A stretch of 64,000 nucleotides of DNA from CAZRXG01 sp964603985. GTDB taxonomy: Bacteria; Chloroflexota; Anaerolineae; Aggregatilineales; UBA3940. The stretch is taken from contig CAZRXG010000023.1 in assembly GCA_964603985.1 (NCBI GenBank), positions 1 through 64,000 on the forward strand. The letters are read 5' to 3'. Under the pieces are notes generated by a model. The model searched no databases, was not told the DNA's origin, and saw nothing but the letters and a program-made list of their open reading frames with translations. This document shows positions 32,489-41,164 of this stretch, piece after piece. A program made the position numbers and the translations under genes. How positions within the stretch are numbered: position 1 is the first letter of the stretch; each line of letters opens with the position of its first letter.

Positions 32489-32803
32489 CTACTTCGCGTA
32501 AGAGCGCAGCGCATTGTAGAACATGGCGTAGGTTGGATAAGCGCGCATACCCTCCTCGGTCGCGTAGGAGCGCAGCTTCAGCCCGGCGGTCATATCCCTG
32601 GTGGGGAACAGGTCGCGACCGTTGACGCGGATCGAGGGTGAGCCGGGAAAATCCCAGGCGATGGCCTGGCGGTCGCTCTCGATCAGCCAGTAGGTGATCT
32701 CCGCTTCAAGCCCCAGGTCGGCCAGCGCCTGCCTGAGCAGCTCGTCGGCCAGCTCCCAACCGTTGCAGTCCCCGGTGTACAGAAGATCGATTTGTAGAGT
32801 CAT
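32489..32803 (-). CDS. small thioredoxin-fold protein
   Basis: A 104-residue protein with a thioredoxin-like beginning (IDLLYTGDCNGWELADELL), one Cys at 13 in a C-N-G-W setting, and a cis-Pro type segment FPGSPSIRVNGRDLFP (about 52-67). The SPSIRVNGRD phrase is shared with DUF2703-like and mercury/thiol-related small proteins. With a single active-site Cys it cannot form the usual CxxC disulfide and may bind a metal or a mixed disulfide. Start is ATG at 32803. It converges on the CsoR-like gene with only 13 bases between the stops. Confidence 0.7.
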   Translation of the reverse strand: MTLQIDLLYTGDCNGWELADELLRQALADLGLEAEITYWLIESDRQAIAWDFPGSPSIRVNGRDLFPTRDMTAGLKLRSYATEEGMRAYPTYAMFYNALRSYAK

Positions 32804-32879
32804 AGCTGCTTCTCTTGATCGTGTCTCCCGAGAGAGGTCACGGTTCTGCCGGGTAGTATTCCGCGTCTGGGGCGAGTTG

Positions 32880-34592
32880 TCAATTCGCGATCTGCCACTC
32901 GTCGCCCACACGCGTGAGGGTCAGCGTCTCAAGCTGGGGCCAGGTCTGGATGGCCTGAACGGTGGCCTGGCTGCCCGCGATGTTGATGCGCTGGACTTCG
33001 TAGCCCTCTTTGGCGAGCAGGCGGGTGATGGATAAGTAATCGCCGACCGGCTCACGGGTGAAATTGCCGTCGTCGAGCGTGGCGTTGACCGCGTCCAGCA
33101 AAGCCTCAACGCCGATGTAGCGGCCTTCGGCGAGGGCCTGATGCGCGGCGACGAACATGGCTTCGAGCGCCACGTTTTCGGGGGCGGTAGGCTCGCGCAT
33201 GAAGTCGGCGGTGAGGCCCAGTTCGAGGGCCTCGTCGAGGCGGGGGAGCGCCTCCTGGTAAGGGGCGTAGAGGTCCTGGTAGCGGCGGATGGTGTCGTAT
33301 AGGTCGATGGTCAGGCGCAGGTCGTCAAGTTGCTCGTCGGGCGGATGGCTTTGCAGCCAGGCGATGAAATCCTGCTCAACCTGCTCCAGGCCGGTGTTGA
33401 ACACCAGGCGGAGAGCCTGGTCGAGCCACTCGGCCCCGCGTGCGTCGCGCCTGACGGTGTACAGGACCATGACCTGCTGCCAGGTGTAGGTATCAACCAG
33501 GTAGACCACCAGTGCCCCGGCCTCCAGGTAGGCGACTTCGTGCTGTTGGGCACGGAAGCCGTCGGCGAGCTCGGCGAGCGGGATGTAGCGGCCCAGATCG
33601 AGCAGAGCGGCGGCCCGCCGGGAAATCGGCTCAGGGTGGTAGTGGCCGCCTGCGACGTAGACGGCGGTGCCCTCGGCGAGGATGGTGGGCGGGTTGGCGT
33701 GGAGGGAGCGGGCGGCCCAGTGGGTCGCCTCGTGGCGGACGATGGTGTCCAGGTCGATGCCGGTGTAGGCGCGGTCCACGTAGCTGATGACAAGCTCGGC
33801 GTTGGTGTAGGCCCCGTTGCCCCAGACGTTGTCGATCAGGACGATAGGGGCCGGCCTGTCGGGGGCGGCGAACCCCACCTGTCTCTCGACGGCGGTGACG
33901 CTCTGTTGGACCCGGTCGGCGATCAGGTCGATGTCGCGCTCGGCGGCGGTGCCGGTGACGTAGCTCAGGTGGCAGCAGGACAGATCACGCCGGGCCCACT
34001 CAGCCGTTCGTTCCGGGTGGGGCCGCCGGTCCGGGGGGAGGATTTCGACGAAGGTGACCAGTTCCTGGACATCGCCCTGGCGGTTGAGAGGGACGCGGGC
34101 CGTCAGCTCGTGCCGCCCTTCCTTACCGGTGGTGTCCCAGGCCCAGCGGAAGAGGAGCAGATCGTCCCGCAGGGCGCTGTGGATGGGTGCGGGTGTGGAG
34201 GGCAGGGGAAGCTGCCCATCGACCGAGAGGGTGGCGGTTTTCTGAGGAGGCAGCTTGTCGAGATTGTGGACGATCACCTCGACGCTCAAGACATCGCCCT
34301 CGTAATGCAAGGGGCCGGGAAAGACACGTATCTCACCGGGCAGCCAGGGCGTTGAAGGCGTGGCCGTCGGGATGGGCGTCTGGGTCGGCAGGGGGGTGGG
34401 TGGCGCAATAGGCTCGACGGTCGGCGTGATGGTCGGCGTGGGCGCGGGCGTCGAGGTGGGAGGCTGGAAGGCCGTGCCGGTGGGTGTCAGGGTCATGGGC
34501 ACGATGGTCGGGCCGCAGGCGAGCGTCGTGGCGAGCAGCGCTGCAAGTGCAAGTCGGTGCGCGTGACGTTGCAGGGGTGTTCTGGTTCTCAT
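32880..34592 (-). CDS. lipoprotein zinc metallopeptidase-like protein
   Basis: A 570-residue predicted lipoprotein. The signal ends TTLAC (C26), a TPTPT linker runs to about 82, a beta domain spans about 85-190, and a gluzincin-type peptidase domain follows. That domain has H287-E288-A-T-H291 and a downstream Glu (E307 in ILAEGTAVYVAG) as likely third zinc ligand. The C-terminal 150 residues are helical and then NTF2-like (GDYLSITRLLAKEGYEVQRI to the end). It would act at the outer face of the membrane; substrate unknown. Start is ATG at 34592. An in-frame extension to 34928 overlaps the kinase gene and is rejected. Confidence 0.82.
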   Translation of the reverse strand: MRTRTPLQRHAHRLALAALLATTLACGPTIVPMTLTPTGTAFQPPTSTPAPTPTITPTVEPIAPPTPLPTQTPIPTATPSTPWLPGEIRVFPGPLHYEGDVLSVEVIVHNLDKLPPQKTATLSVDGQLPLPSTPAPIHSALRDDLLLFRWAWDTTGKEGRHELTARVPLNRQGDVQELVTFVEILPPDRRPHPERTAEWARRDLSCCHLSYVTGTAAERDIDLIADRVQQSVTAVERQVGFAAPDRPAPIVLIDNVWGNGAYTNAELVISYVDRAYTGIDLDTIVRHEATHWAARSLHANPPTILAEGTAVYVAGGHYHPEPISRRAAALLDLGRYIPLAELADGFRAQQHEVAYLEAGALVVYLVDTYTWQQVMVLYTVRRDARGAEWLDQALRLVFNTGLEQVEQDFIAWLQSHPPDEQLDDLRLTIDLYDTIRRYQDLYAPYQEALPRLDEALELGLTADFMREPTAPENVALEAMFVAAHQALAEGRYIGVEALLDAVNATLDDGNFTREPVGDYLSITRLLAKEGYEVQRINIAGSQATVQAIQTWPQLETLTLTRVGDEWQIAN

Positions 34593-34630
34593 AAGCGACA
34601 CTTCTACCACGAAGCAGGCGGCCCCGCAAG

Positions 34631-37600
34631 TTATGGGGATCCTGTGCGCGTGTTCGGCGGATGATGGGATTGGGTGGCGGCTGCCTCGGAACCGGCGGCG
34701 GGCAGCCATACGGTGAAGGTCGCGCCCTTGCCCGGCACGCCCTCGCTCTCGACCTCCACATGACCGTGGTGTCGCTCGACGATCTCCTCGGCGATGGACA
34801 GTCCCAGGCCGGTGCCCGATGCGCCCGACCTGCGCCCGGCCTGGCCCCGGAAGAAGCGCTTGAACACGTGCGGCATCTCCTCCGGCGACACCCCCGGCCC
34901 GGTATCGCACACGCTCATGCCCACCCACTGTTGGTTTTCGCTCTCCTGCACCTGTGTGCTGACGGCCACCTGCCCACCGGCAGGGGTGTAGTTAAGGGCG
35001 TTGGTCAGCAGGATGCTCAAGACCTGCCCCATCAGGCTGCGGTCGGCCTGCACGTCCGGCAGCCCCGGCTGCGTGTCGAGCGTCAGGGTCAGCTCCCTCT
35101 CTTCGGCCAGCAGCGCGCGGTCGGTCACGTACTCCTCGGCCAGGGCGTTAAGGTCAATCGGCGCGAGGTTCATCGTCAGGCGGTTCTGGTCCAGGCGCGA
35201 GAGGGTGAGCAGCCCATTGATCAGGTTAGCCAGCCGCTCGGTTTCGCGTTCGAGCGTGTTCACATACGTGGTGAACATGTCCGGCTTGAGGGTCAGCAGT
35301 TGGATGTACAGCTTGAGGCTGGTGATGGGCGTGTGCAGCTCGTGCGAGACGTTGGAGACGAACTCGTCTTGTGCCCGGCTGAGGGCCTTGAGGTATTTGT
35401 TGGCCGCCTCAAGCTCGGCGGTGCGCTCGGCAACGCGCCGCTCCAACTCGTCGGCGTGCCGCTGCACCTGCTCGAACAGGCGCGCGTTGTTGATAGCCAC
35501 GGCCAGTTGGTCGGCGATGGTTTGCAGCGTCGCAACGTCGGTCTCGGAGAAGGCATCTAGCTCGTTGCTCTGCACGTCCAGCACGCCGATGACCTGATCG
35601 CGGAGCTTGATGGGCACCGCCAGCTCGGAGCACGTCGCCAGTTCGGCCTCCTCCACGAAGTAGAAGCGGGAATCCCGGCTGACGTCCGGCACGAGCAGCG
35701 GCTCTCCTTTGTCCGCCACCCAGCCAGTGATGCCCTCGGCCCCGACATGGAGCCGGATCTGGCCTTCCAGCGGTTTCATGGCCGGGAACGTTGTCGCGCG
35801 GAACACGAGCTCGTCGCCCTCTACCAGCAGGATGCAGGTGTAATAGTACCCGAACGTCTCGCCGATCAGCTCAACCGCCTGGTGGATCAGCTCGTCGGGG
35901 GCGAGGATGGCGGTCGACCGGCGGCCCAGTTGTCCGACCAACTCCAGGCGGGTGGCCCGCTCCTGGGTGGTGCGGTGCAGCCAGGCGTTCTCGACGGCGA
36001 TGGCGGCCTGGTTGGCGAGGGCCATCGCCAGTTCAACGTCCTCGTCTGTGTAGGGCTGCACCTCGGTGCGGTCGAGGGTGATCATGCCGATCACCTGGTC
36101 TTTGACGGTCAGGGGCACACCCAGCCAGGCCCGGATGTGGCCCGACTCGTAGGTGGTCGCCTCGTCCTGGAAGTGGGGGTAGTCGTGGGTGACATCGTTG
36201 ATGGCCAACGGCTTCTTCCCGGTGATGACGCGCATGTTGGGAAACTTGGACACGATGGGGAATTCAAGGCCGACCACCCGCTCCGCTCGCTCGAAGCCCT
36301 GGGCGGCCATGACCAGCAGGTGGTCGTCCTCGATCAACTGGATGGTGGCGCTGTCATAGGCTATCACGCCGCGCAGTTGTTGCAGGATCAGGTCAAGCAC
36401 CTCGTCCAGTTCCAGCGTCGAGCCGAGAACCGCAGCCGCCTGGCGCAGGGTCTCGGCGACGCGGCGGCGCTGCTGCTCGGCCTCAAACAGGCGGGCGTTG
36501 CGGATGGCGACCGCCGCCTGATCGGTGAAAGCCTGTAGCCGCCTGGCATGTTCGGGGGTGAAGAAGTCGGTCGTGGCGCTGTCGAGGTTGACGAAGCCGA
36601 TGACACGCCCTTCGAGATGAACCGGGGCCCCCACGTATGAGTGTATCCAGCGCGTCTGGTCGGTGCGCACCCAGCCGGGATACTGCGGTACATCGGGCAG
36701 GAGCAGGCTCTCGCCGGTCTCAAGCATGTGGTGCAGGTTGGCCGTGTCGTCAACCGGGTAGCGCGCGGCCAGCACGGCCTCGTCCAGCCCGCGCTCGGCG
36801 TAGCCCCGGCGTCCGACGATGCGGGCGACGCCTTCCTCGATGAGCATGATGTTGGCCGCGTCGTGGGGCACCACGCGGCCCACGTTATCGAGGATGCGCG
36901 CCAGCACCTCGTCCAGGGCGAGGGTGCCGCTGAGCGCAGCCGCCGAGGCACACAGCGCCTCGGCCAGTACGCGCTGCTCGCGCTCGGAGTCGAGCAGGTG
37001 GGTCTGGTGGATGGCGATGGCTACCTGGTCGGCCACCTCGCGGGCGATCTCGATGTGTTCCTCGCCAAAGGCATTCGGCTGTGCCGTCCCCAGGTTGAGC
37101 GAGCCGATCAGGGTGTCCTGGAATCTGAGCGGGATGTTGAGGTAGGTGCGTATCCCCTCGGCTTGCAGGGTCTGCTGTCTGGGGTGCAACTCAGGGAGGC
37201 TCTGAATATCGTCTATCACCCGGATCTCACCCTGCCGCAGGTCCGCGACCAGGGACGCGATGTCCAGCAGGGGCGCTCCGGTGCCCAGCTTTGTCTCGCC
37301 GTTGGCGTGGATGGCGAGCACCCGGCCCATGCCGGTCTCGGGGTCGAACAGGGCGATGCTGGCACGCTGGCAGGGCACCAGTTGCCGGATGCTGAGCAGA
37401 GCGACACGGGCGATCTCCTCCGGTGAGCGGGCGGCCAGGATGGCCTGGTCGATTGCGTGCAGGACTCGCAGGCGTTCGGCGTGCTGCTGCAGCGCCCCTT
37501 CCACCGCCGCGGCCTGCACCACCGCGATCGACAGCGAACGCGTCATCAGCAGCACCATGCCCGCGTAGGCGTACTCCATGGTGTAGATGAAATTGTACAG

Positions 37601-38209
37601 GCCGACGCTGACGGCGGTGTCGTTGATCCCGGCTGCAAAGAAGATGCCCATGGCCGCGAGCAGTGGGAGGGCCTGCTGCCGGTTGCCGCCCCGGTAGAAG
37701 CACACGCCGCCCCACAGGACGTAGAGACCGGCCGCCAGCCCGATGGCACCCTGGATGTCGGTGAGCAAGCCCTGGTTGGCCTCGTAATAGGTGACCGTCA
37801 GGCTGAAGGGCAGGTGGATCACTTTGATGGCGGGCGGGTCTACGATCCAGGTCAGGTCGTTGCGGACTGTCATCTGGATGATGACGGCGACCGCGTAGTA
37901 AGCCGTGAAGGCGTAGAGGACCTTTTTCGATAACTGGCCGGTGTAGTCGGCTGCGAACCACAGAAAGGCGGTGACGACCAGCGGCAGGACAATGAACTGT
38001 CTTCGCTGCCACTGCGCGCCTTCGGCCACCGAGGTCGCGTTGTACAGACCGGCACATAACGCGGCATAGAGGCCCACGGCCAGGCACAGCAGGGCGAACG
38101 TGAGATCCTCGCGGTGCTCTCTCCGCCCCAGGTAAACCAGCAGGTGGTAGGCACCAACGTAAAACGTGATGCTGGCCATGACGACTGCGGGTATAGATAG
38201 CGTGCTCAT
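34631..38209 (-). CDS. multi-GAF sensor histidine kinase
   Basis: A 1192-residue membrane sensor kinase. The N-terminal 225 residues hold about seven membrane helices (a 7TM-type input domain). Four GAF domains follow (about 255-410, 430-590, 600-760, 770-925), then a coiled coil, a HisKA domain with phospho-acceptor H956 (NVSHELHTPITSLKLY) and a HATPase domain (about 1070-1180) with GTGLGLSIAEEIVERH. Its start (ATG 38209) overlaps the stop of the upstream kinase gene by 4 bases, which fixes it over a longer reading from 38272. No response regulator is adjacent. Confidence 0.93.
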   Translation of the reverse strand: MSTLSIPAVVMASITFYVGAYHLLVYLGRREHREDLTFALLCLAVGLYAALCAGLYNATSVAEGAQWQRRQFIVLPLVVTAFLWFAADYTGQLSKKVLYAFTAYYAVAVIIQMTVRNDLTWIVDPPAIKVIHLPFSLTVTYYEANQGLLTDIQGAIGLAAGLYVLWGGVCFYRGGNRQQALPLLAAMGIFFAAGINDTAVSVGLYNFIYTMEYAYAGMVLLMTRSLSIAVVQAAAVEGALQQHAERLRVLHAIDQAILAARSPEEIARVALLSIRQLVPCQRASIALFDPETGMGRVLAIHANGETKLGTGAPLLDIASLVADLRQGEIRVIDDIQSLPELHPRQQTLQAEGIRTYLNIPLRFQDTLIGSLNLGTAQPNAFGEEHIEIAREVADQVAIAIHQTHLLDSEREQRVLAEALCASAAALSGTLALDEVLARILDNVGRVVPHDAANIMLIEEGVARIVGRRGYAERGLDEAVLAARYPVDDTANLHHMLETGESLLLPDVPQYPGWVRTDQTRWIHSYVGAPVHLEGRVIGFVNLDSATTDFFTPEHARRLQAFTDQAAVAIRNARLFEAEQQRRRVAETLRQAAAVLGSTLELDEVLDLILQQLRGVIAYDSATIQLIEDDHLLVMAAQGFERAERVVGLEFPIVSKFPNMRVITGKKPLAINDVTHDYPHFQDEATTYESGHIRAWLGVPLTVKDQVIGMITLDRTEVQPYTDEDVELAMALANQAAIAVENAWLHRTTQERATRLELVGQLGRRSTAILAPDELIHQAVELIGETFGYYYTCILLVEGDELVFRATTFPAMKPLEGQIRLHVGAEGITGWVADKGEPLLVPDVSRDSRFYFVEEAELATCSELAVPIKLRDQVIGVLDVQSNELDAFSETDVATLQTIADQLAVAINNARLFEQVQRHADELERRVAERTAELEAANKYLKALSRAQDEFVSNVSHELHTPITSLKLYIQLLTLKPDMFTTYVNTLERETERLANLINGLLTLSRLDQNRLTMNLAPIDLNALAEEYVTDRALLAEERELTLTLDTQPGLPDVQADRSLMGQVLSILLTNALNYTPAGGQVAVSTQVQESENQQWVGMSVCDTGPGVSPEEMPHVFKRFFRGQAGRRSGASGTGLGLSIAEEIVERHHGHVEVESEGVPGKGATFTVWLPAAGSEAAATQSHHPPNTRTGSP

Positions 38210-40983
38210 CGCACTTCCCCTGTCGGATGGTGGTCGGCCCTGAGTGGTCTGGCTCCGGCGGCGGGCAGCCACACGGTGAACGTGGCCCCCCGGCCCGGTA
38301 TCCCCTCGCTTTCGGCTTCTATCCGGCCCGCGTGCCGCTCCACGATCTCCCGGGCCGTAGCCAACCCCAGGCCGGTGCCCGGCGTGCCGGTATCGCGGCT
38401 CGCTTTGCCCCGGAAGAAGCGTTCGAACAGGCGCGGCTGTTCGTCGGGCGGAATGCCAAGACCGTTATCGCTGACGCTGAACCCCACCCAGCGCTGGCCC
38501 TCCGAGCGGCGGGTGTGGGTCTCGACCTGCACCCGGCCACCGGCGGGCGTGTAGCTGATGGCGTTGGTCAGCAGGATGCTCAGGACGCGCTCCAGCAGCG
38601 TGCGGTCGGCCAGCATGTCGGGCAGGTCGCGTCGCCCGTGGAAGGTGAGTTTCAGCCCGCGTTCGTCGGCCAGCGGCGAACGGTCGGTGACGTAGGCCGA
38701 GATCAGCGCGTTGAGGTCGATGGGGTTGAGTTTGAGTGCCACCTGTTCGCGATCCAGGCGCGAGAGGTAGAGCAGGTCTTCGACGATGTGCTCCAGCCGC
38801 TCCGTCTCGCGGTGCAGGGTCGAGAGATAACTGTCGCGTTTATCGGGCCTGACTCCGAGCAGGTGATGGTACAGTTTCAGGCTGGCGATGGGCGTGCGCA
38901 GCTCGTGCGAGACGTTGGCGACGAACTCGTCCCGCAGGCGGGCAAGCGCCAGCAGGCGTTCGTGGGCGGTCTGCAACTCGTCCTGGGCCTGCTTGCGCTC
39001 GGTGATCACCTCGGTGAACATGATGATGCCGCCGATCTCCCCGGCTGCGTTGCGCCAGGGGTGCAGCTCCCAGCGCACCCAGTCCAGGGAGCCGTCGGCG
39101 CGCGGGAAGGGGTCCTCCTCGCAGCGCTCCACCGACCCGGCCAGGCAGCGCCGGTGGATCTCCTTCCAGCGCTCAGGGGTCTCAGGGAACACCTCATAGT
39201 GCGAGCGACCGATGATGTCCTGGTCGCCCAGCCGGTAATCCTCCAGCCAGCGGCGGCTGGTGACCAGGTAACGCATGTCCCGGTCGAACATCGCGACGGC
39301 TGACGGGGTGTGCTCGATGAAAAACTCCAACTCCTTTTCCTGCCGCCGTAGGGCCTCCTCGGCCTTCGTCCGCTCGGCGATCTGCTGTTTTAACTGTTGG
39401 TTGGCTTCCGTCAGCTCGGCGGTGCGCTCGGCCACGCGCGCCTCCAGATCCTCGGTGTGATGACGGATGGTGTCGAACAGGCGCGCATTCTTAATGGCGA
39501 TGGCGGTCTGCGCAGCGAACAGGCCCAGCAGGTCGGCGTCGTGCTCTGAGAAGGTGCGGGGAACGTCGGCGATGGCGTCGATGACGCCCAGGAACTCGTC
39601 GCCCCAGCGAATTGGCACGGCCAGGACGGTTCCCAGGTTGTAGGTGTCGTAGATGGCCGCGCGCCCCTCCCACGTGGCGTAGTCATTCACGATGAGCGGT
39701 TCGCCGCTTTCCCACACTTTGCCCGAAGCGCCCTCGCCGCGCTTGAGCACCGCGCCCACCGGAGCCAATCCCTCCCCGACGCTCACGATCCACTCGATGA
39801 CGTCGCGCTCCGGGCGGTGCAGGTAGATACCGCCTCCTGCAACCCCAAGCAGCGTGACCGCGCTCCTGGCGAGCGTGTGCAGAAGCGCCTCGAGGTCGAG
39901 TTCGGTGGTGATGTCCAGCGTCACCCTGCGCAGGGCTTCCAGCTCTTCGGTCTGGCGGTGGAGCGTCTCCTCTGCCCTGCGGCGCTCGGTGATGTCGCGC
40001 GTGGCGCTGCTCGCCATGAAACCTTTGTCCGTCTTGACAGAGAACATCACCGTCTGGGCAAAGCGGCGCTCTCCGTCGGGGCGCTGGATCTCGGCTTCTT
40101 CCAGCCGATTCAACCAGGGTGCCTCACCTGTCTTGAGAAAGCTGCGTACCGCCGCCTTCAGTTGCTCACACGCGGCGGGGGTTTGCTGCTCACCCGGCCT
40201 CATCTGGATCAGGACATCCCATACAGGCCGACCCAGTACCTCGGCGCGCGCCCGACCGGTGATCTCTTCCTGCCTGCGGTTCCACTCGATGATAAGTCCC
40301 TCTTCGTCTACCAGGACGATGCCGTCGCTGGACTGCTCAATGACCCCGCGCAGCTTCTGCTCACTCTCGCGCAGCGCCTCCTCGGCCTGTCTGCGCTCGG
40401 TAACGTCGGCCAGCACGCCCTGCACTCCCACGACGCGGCCTTCTACACTGGTTGGGCGGGTGAAGGTGCGTATCCAGCGGATCTCGCCGGACCTGGTCAC
40501 GAGGCGGTACTCGTTCGGCCCGACAAGCTGGCCGGAGATGATGCGCTTGAAGTTCTCCCTGATGCGCAGCAGGTCCTGGGGGTAGATAAAACCGGCAAAA
40601 GGGCGTCCGATGACCTGCGAGGGCGTATATCCGATCAGCGATTCGATGGCGGGGCTGACGTAGGTCAGCATCCCCTCCCTGTCAAGGGCGTAGATCACGT
40701 CGTTCAGGTTTTCTACCAGGTCGCGGTACTTCTCCTCCGACCCCCGGATTGACTCCTCGGCCTGCCGCTGCCGGGTCAGCATCCGCGATCCGGCGAAACC
40801 GAGGGCCAGGAAGCAGGCTACCCCCACCAGACGCATGTATAACTCCGGGTGGGGCACGTCGGTGATCAGCAGCGCAAAAAACGATCCCTCGTAGAAGAAG
40901 AGAGTGTCCAGGACGGCGTCAACGAGCCACAGAAAAAGCCCGGCTGCAATTGATATGACAATGGCTTTGTATTCTGCTTTCAT
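38206..40983 (-). CDS. PAS/GAF sensor histidine kinase
   Basis: A 925-residue membrane kinase. Two or three N-terminal helices (about 7-67) are followed by PAS (about 80-200), PAS (205-335), GAF (355-510), a coiled coil and a third PAS (560-680). HisKA has H693 in NVSHELRTPIASLKLY, and a HATPase with GTGLGLATAREIVERH closes the protein. The kinase core is nearly the same as in the downstream gene, with which it is translationally coupled, so the pair arose by duplication of the output module with different sensors. A TATAAT -10 lies at 41057-41062. The partner regulator is unknown. Confidence 0.93.
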   Translation of the reverse strand: MKAEYKAIVISIAAGLFLWLVDAVLDTLFFYEGSFFALLITDVPHPELYMRLVGVACFLALGFAGSRMLTRQRQAEESIRGSEEKYRDLVENLNDVIYALDREGMLTYVSPAIESLIGYTPSQVIGRPFAGFIYPQDLLRIRENFKRIISGQLVGPNEYRLVTRSGEIRWIRTFTRPTSVEGRVVGVQGVLADVTERRQAEEALRESEQKLRGVIEQSSDGIVLVDEEGLIIEWNRRQEEITGRARAEVLGRPVWDVLIQMRPGEQQTPAACEQLKAAVRSFLKTGEAPWLNRLEEAEIQRPDGERRFAQTVMFSVKTDKGFMASSATRDITERRRAEETLHRQTEELEALRRVTLDITTELDLEALLHTLARSAVTLLGVAGGGIYLHRPERDVIEWIVSVGEGLAPVGAVLKRGEGASGKVWESGEPLIVNDYATWEGRAAIYDTYNLGTVLAVPIRWGDEFLGVIDAIADVPRTFSEHDADLLGLFAAQTAIAIKNARLFDTIRHHTEDLEARVAERTAELTEANQQLKQQIAERTKAEEALRRQEKELEFFIEHTPSAVAMFDRDMRYLVTSRRWLEDYRLGDQDIIGRSHYEVFPETPERWKEIHRRCLAGSVERCEEDPFPRADGSLDWVRWELHPWRNAAGEIGGIIMFTEVITERKQAQDELQTAHERLLALARLRDEFVANVSHELRTPIASLKLYHHLLGVRPDKRDSYLSTLHRETERLEHIVEDLLYLSRLDREQVALKLNPIDLNALISAYVTDRSPLADERGLKLTFHGRRDLPDMLADRTLLERVLSILLTNAISYTPAGGRVQVETHTRRSEGQRWVGFSVSDNGLGIPPDEQPRLFERFFRGKASRDTGTPGTGLGLATAREIVERHAGRIEAESEGIPGRGATFTVWLPAAGARPLRADHHPTGEVR

Positions 40984-41056
40984 GGCATGTACACCGGCGG
41001 TGGTTGGCCTCTACGTGCATGCGACGGAGTGCGGCAAGAGCCTGTGCCTTAATTGG

Positions 41057-41062
41057 ATTATA
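41057..41062 (-). promoter_or_regulatory. -10 box of the kinase pair
   Basis: TATAAT on the minus strand, 74 bases before the start of the PAS/GAF kinase. The surrounding AT-rich stretch (41040-41110) is unusual for this genome and fits a promoter region. Confidence 0.45.
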
Positions 41063-41164
41063 GGCGATTTTTGTGCGAAATACTGTTCATTACTGTAACA
41101 AACTTGCGCCTGATCAGGTAAGCCGTTCTAACAGGGGCGGCAGTAAAGGCGCATAGGCGGCGGC

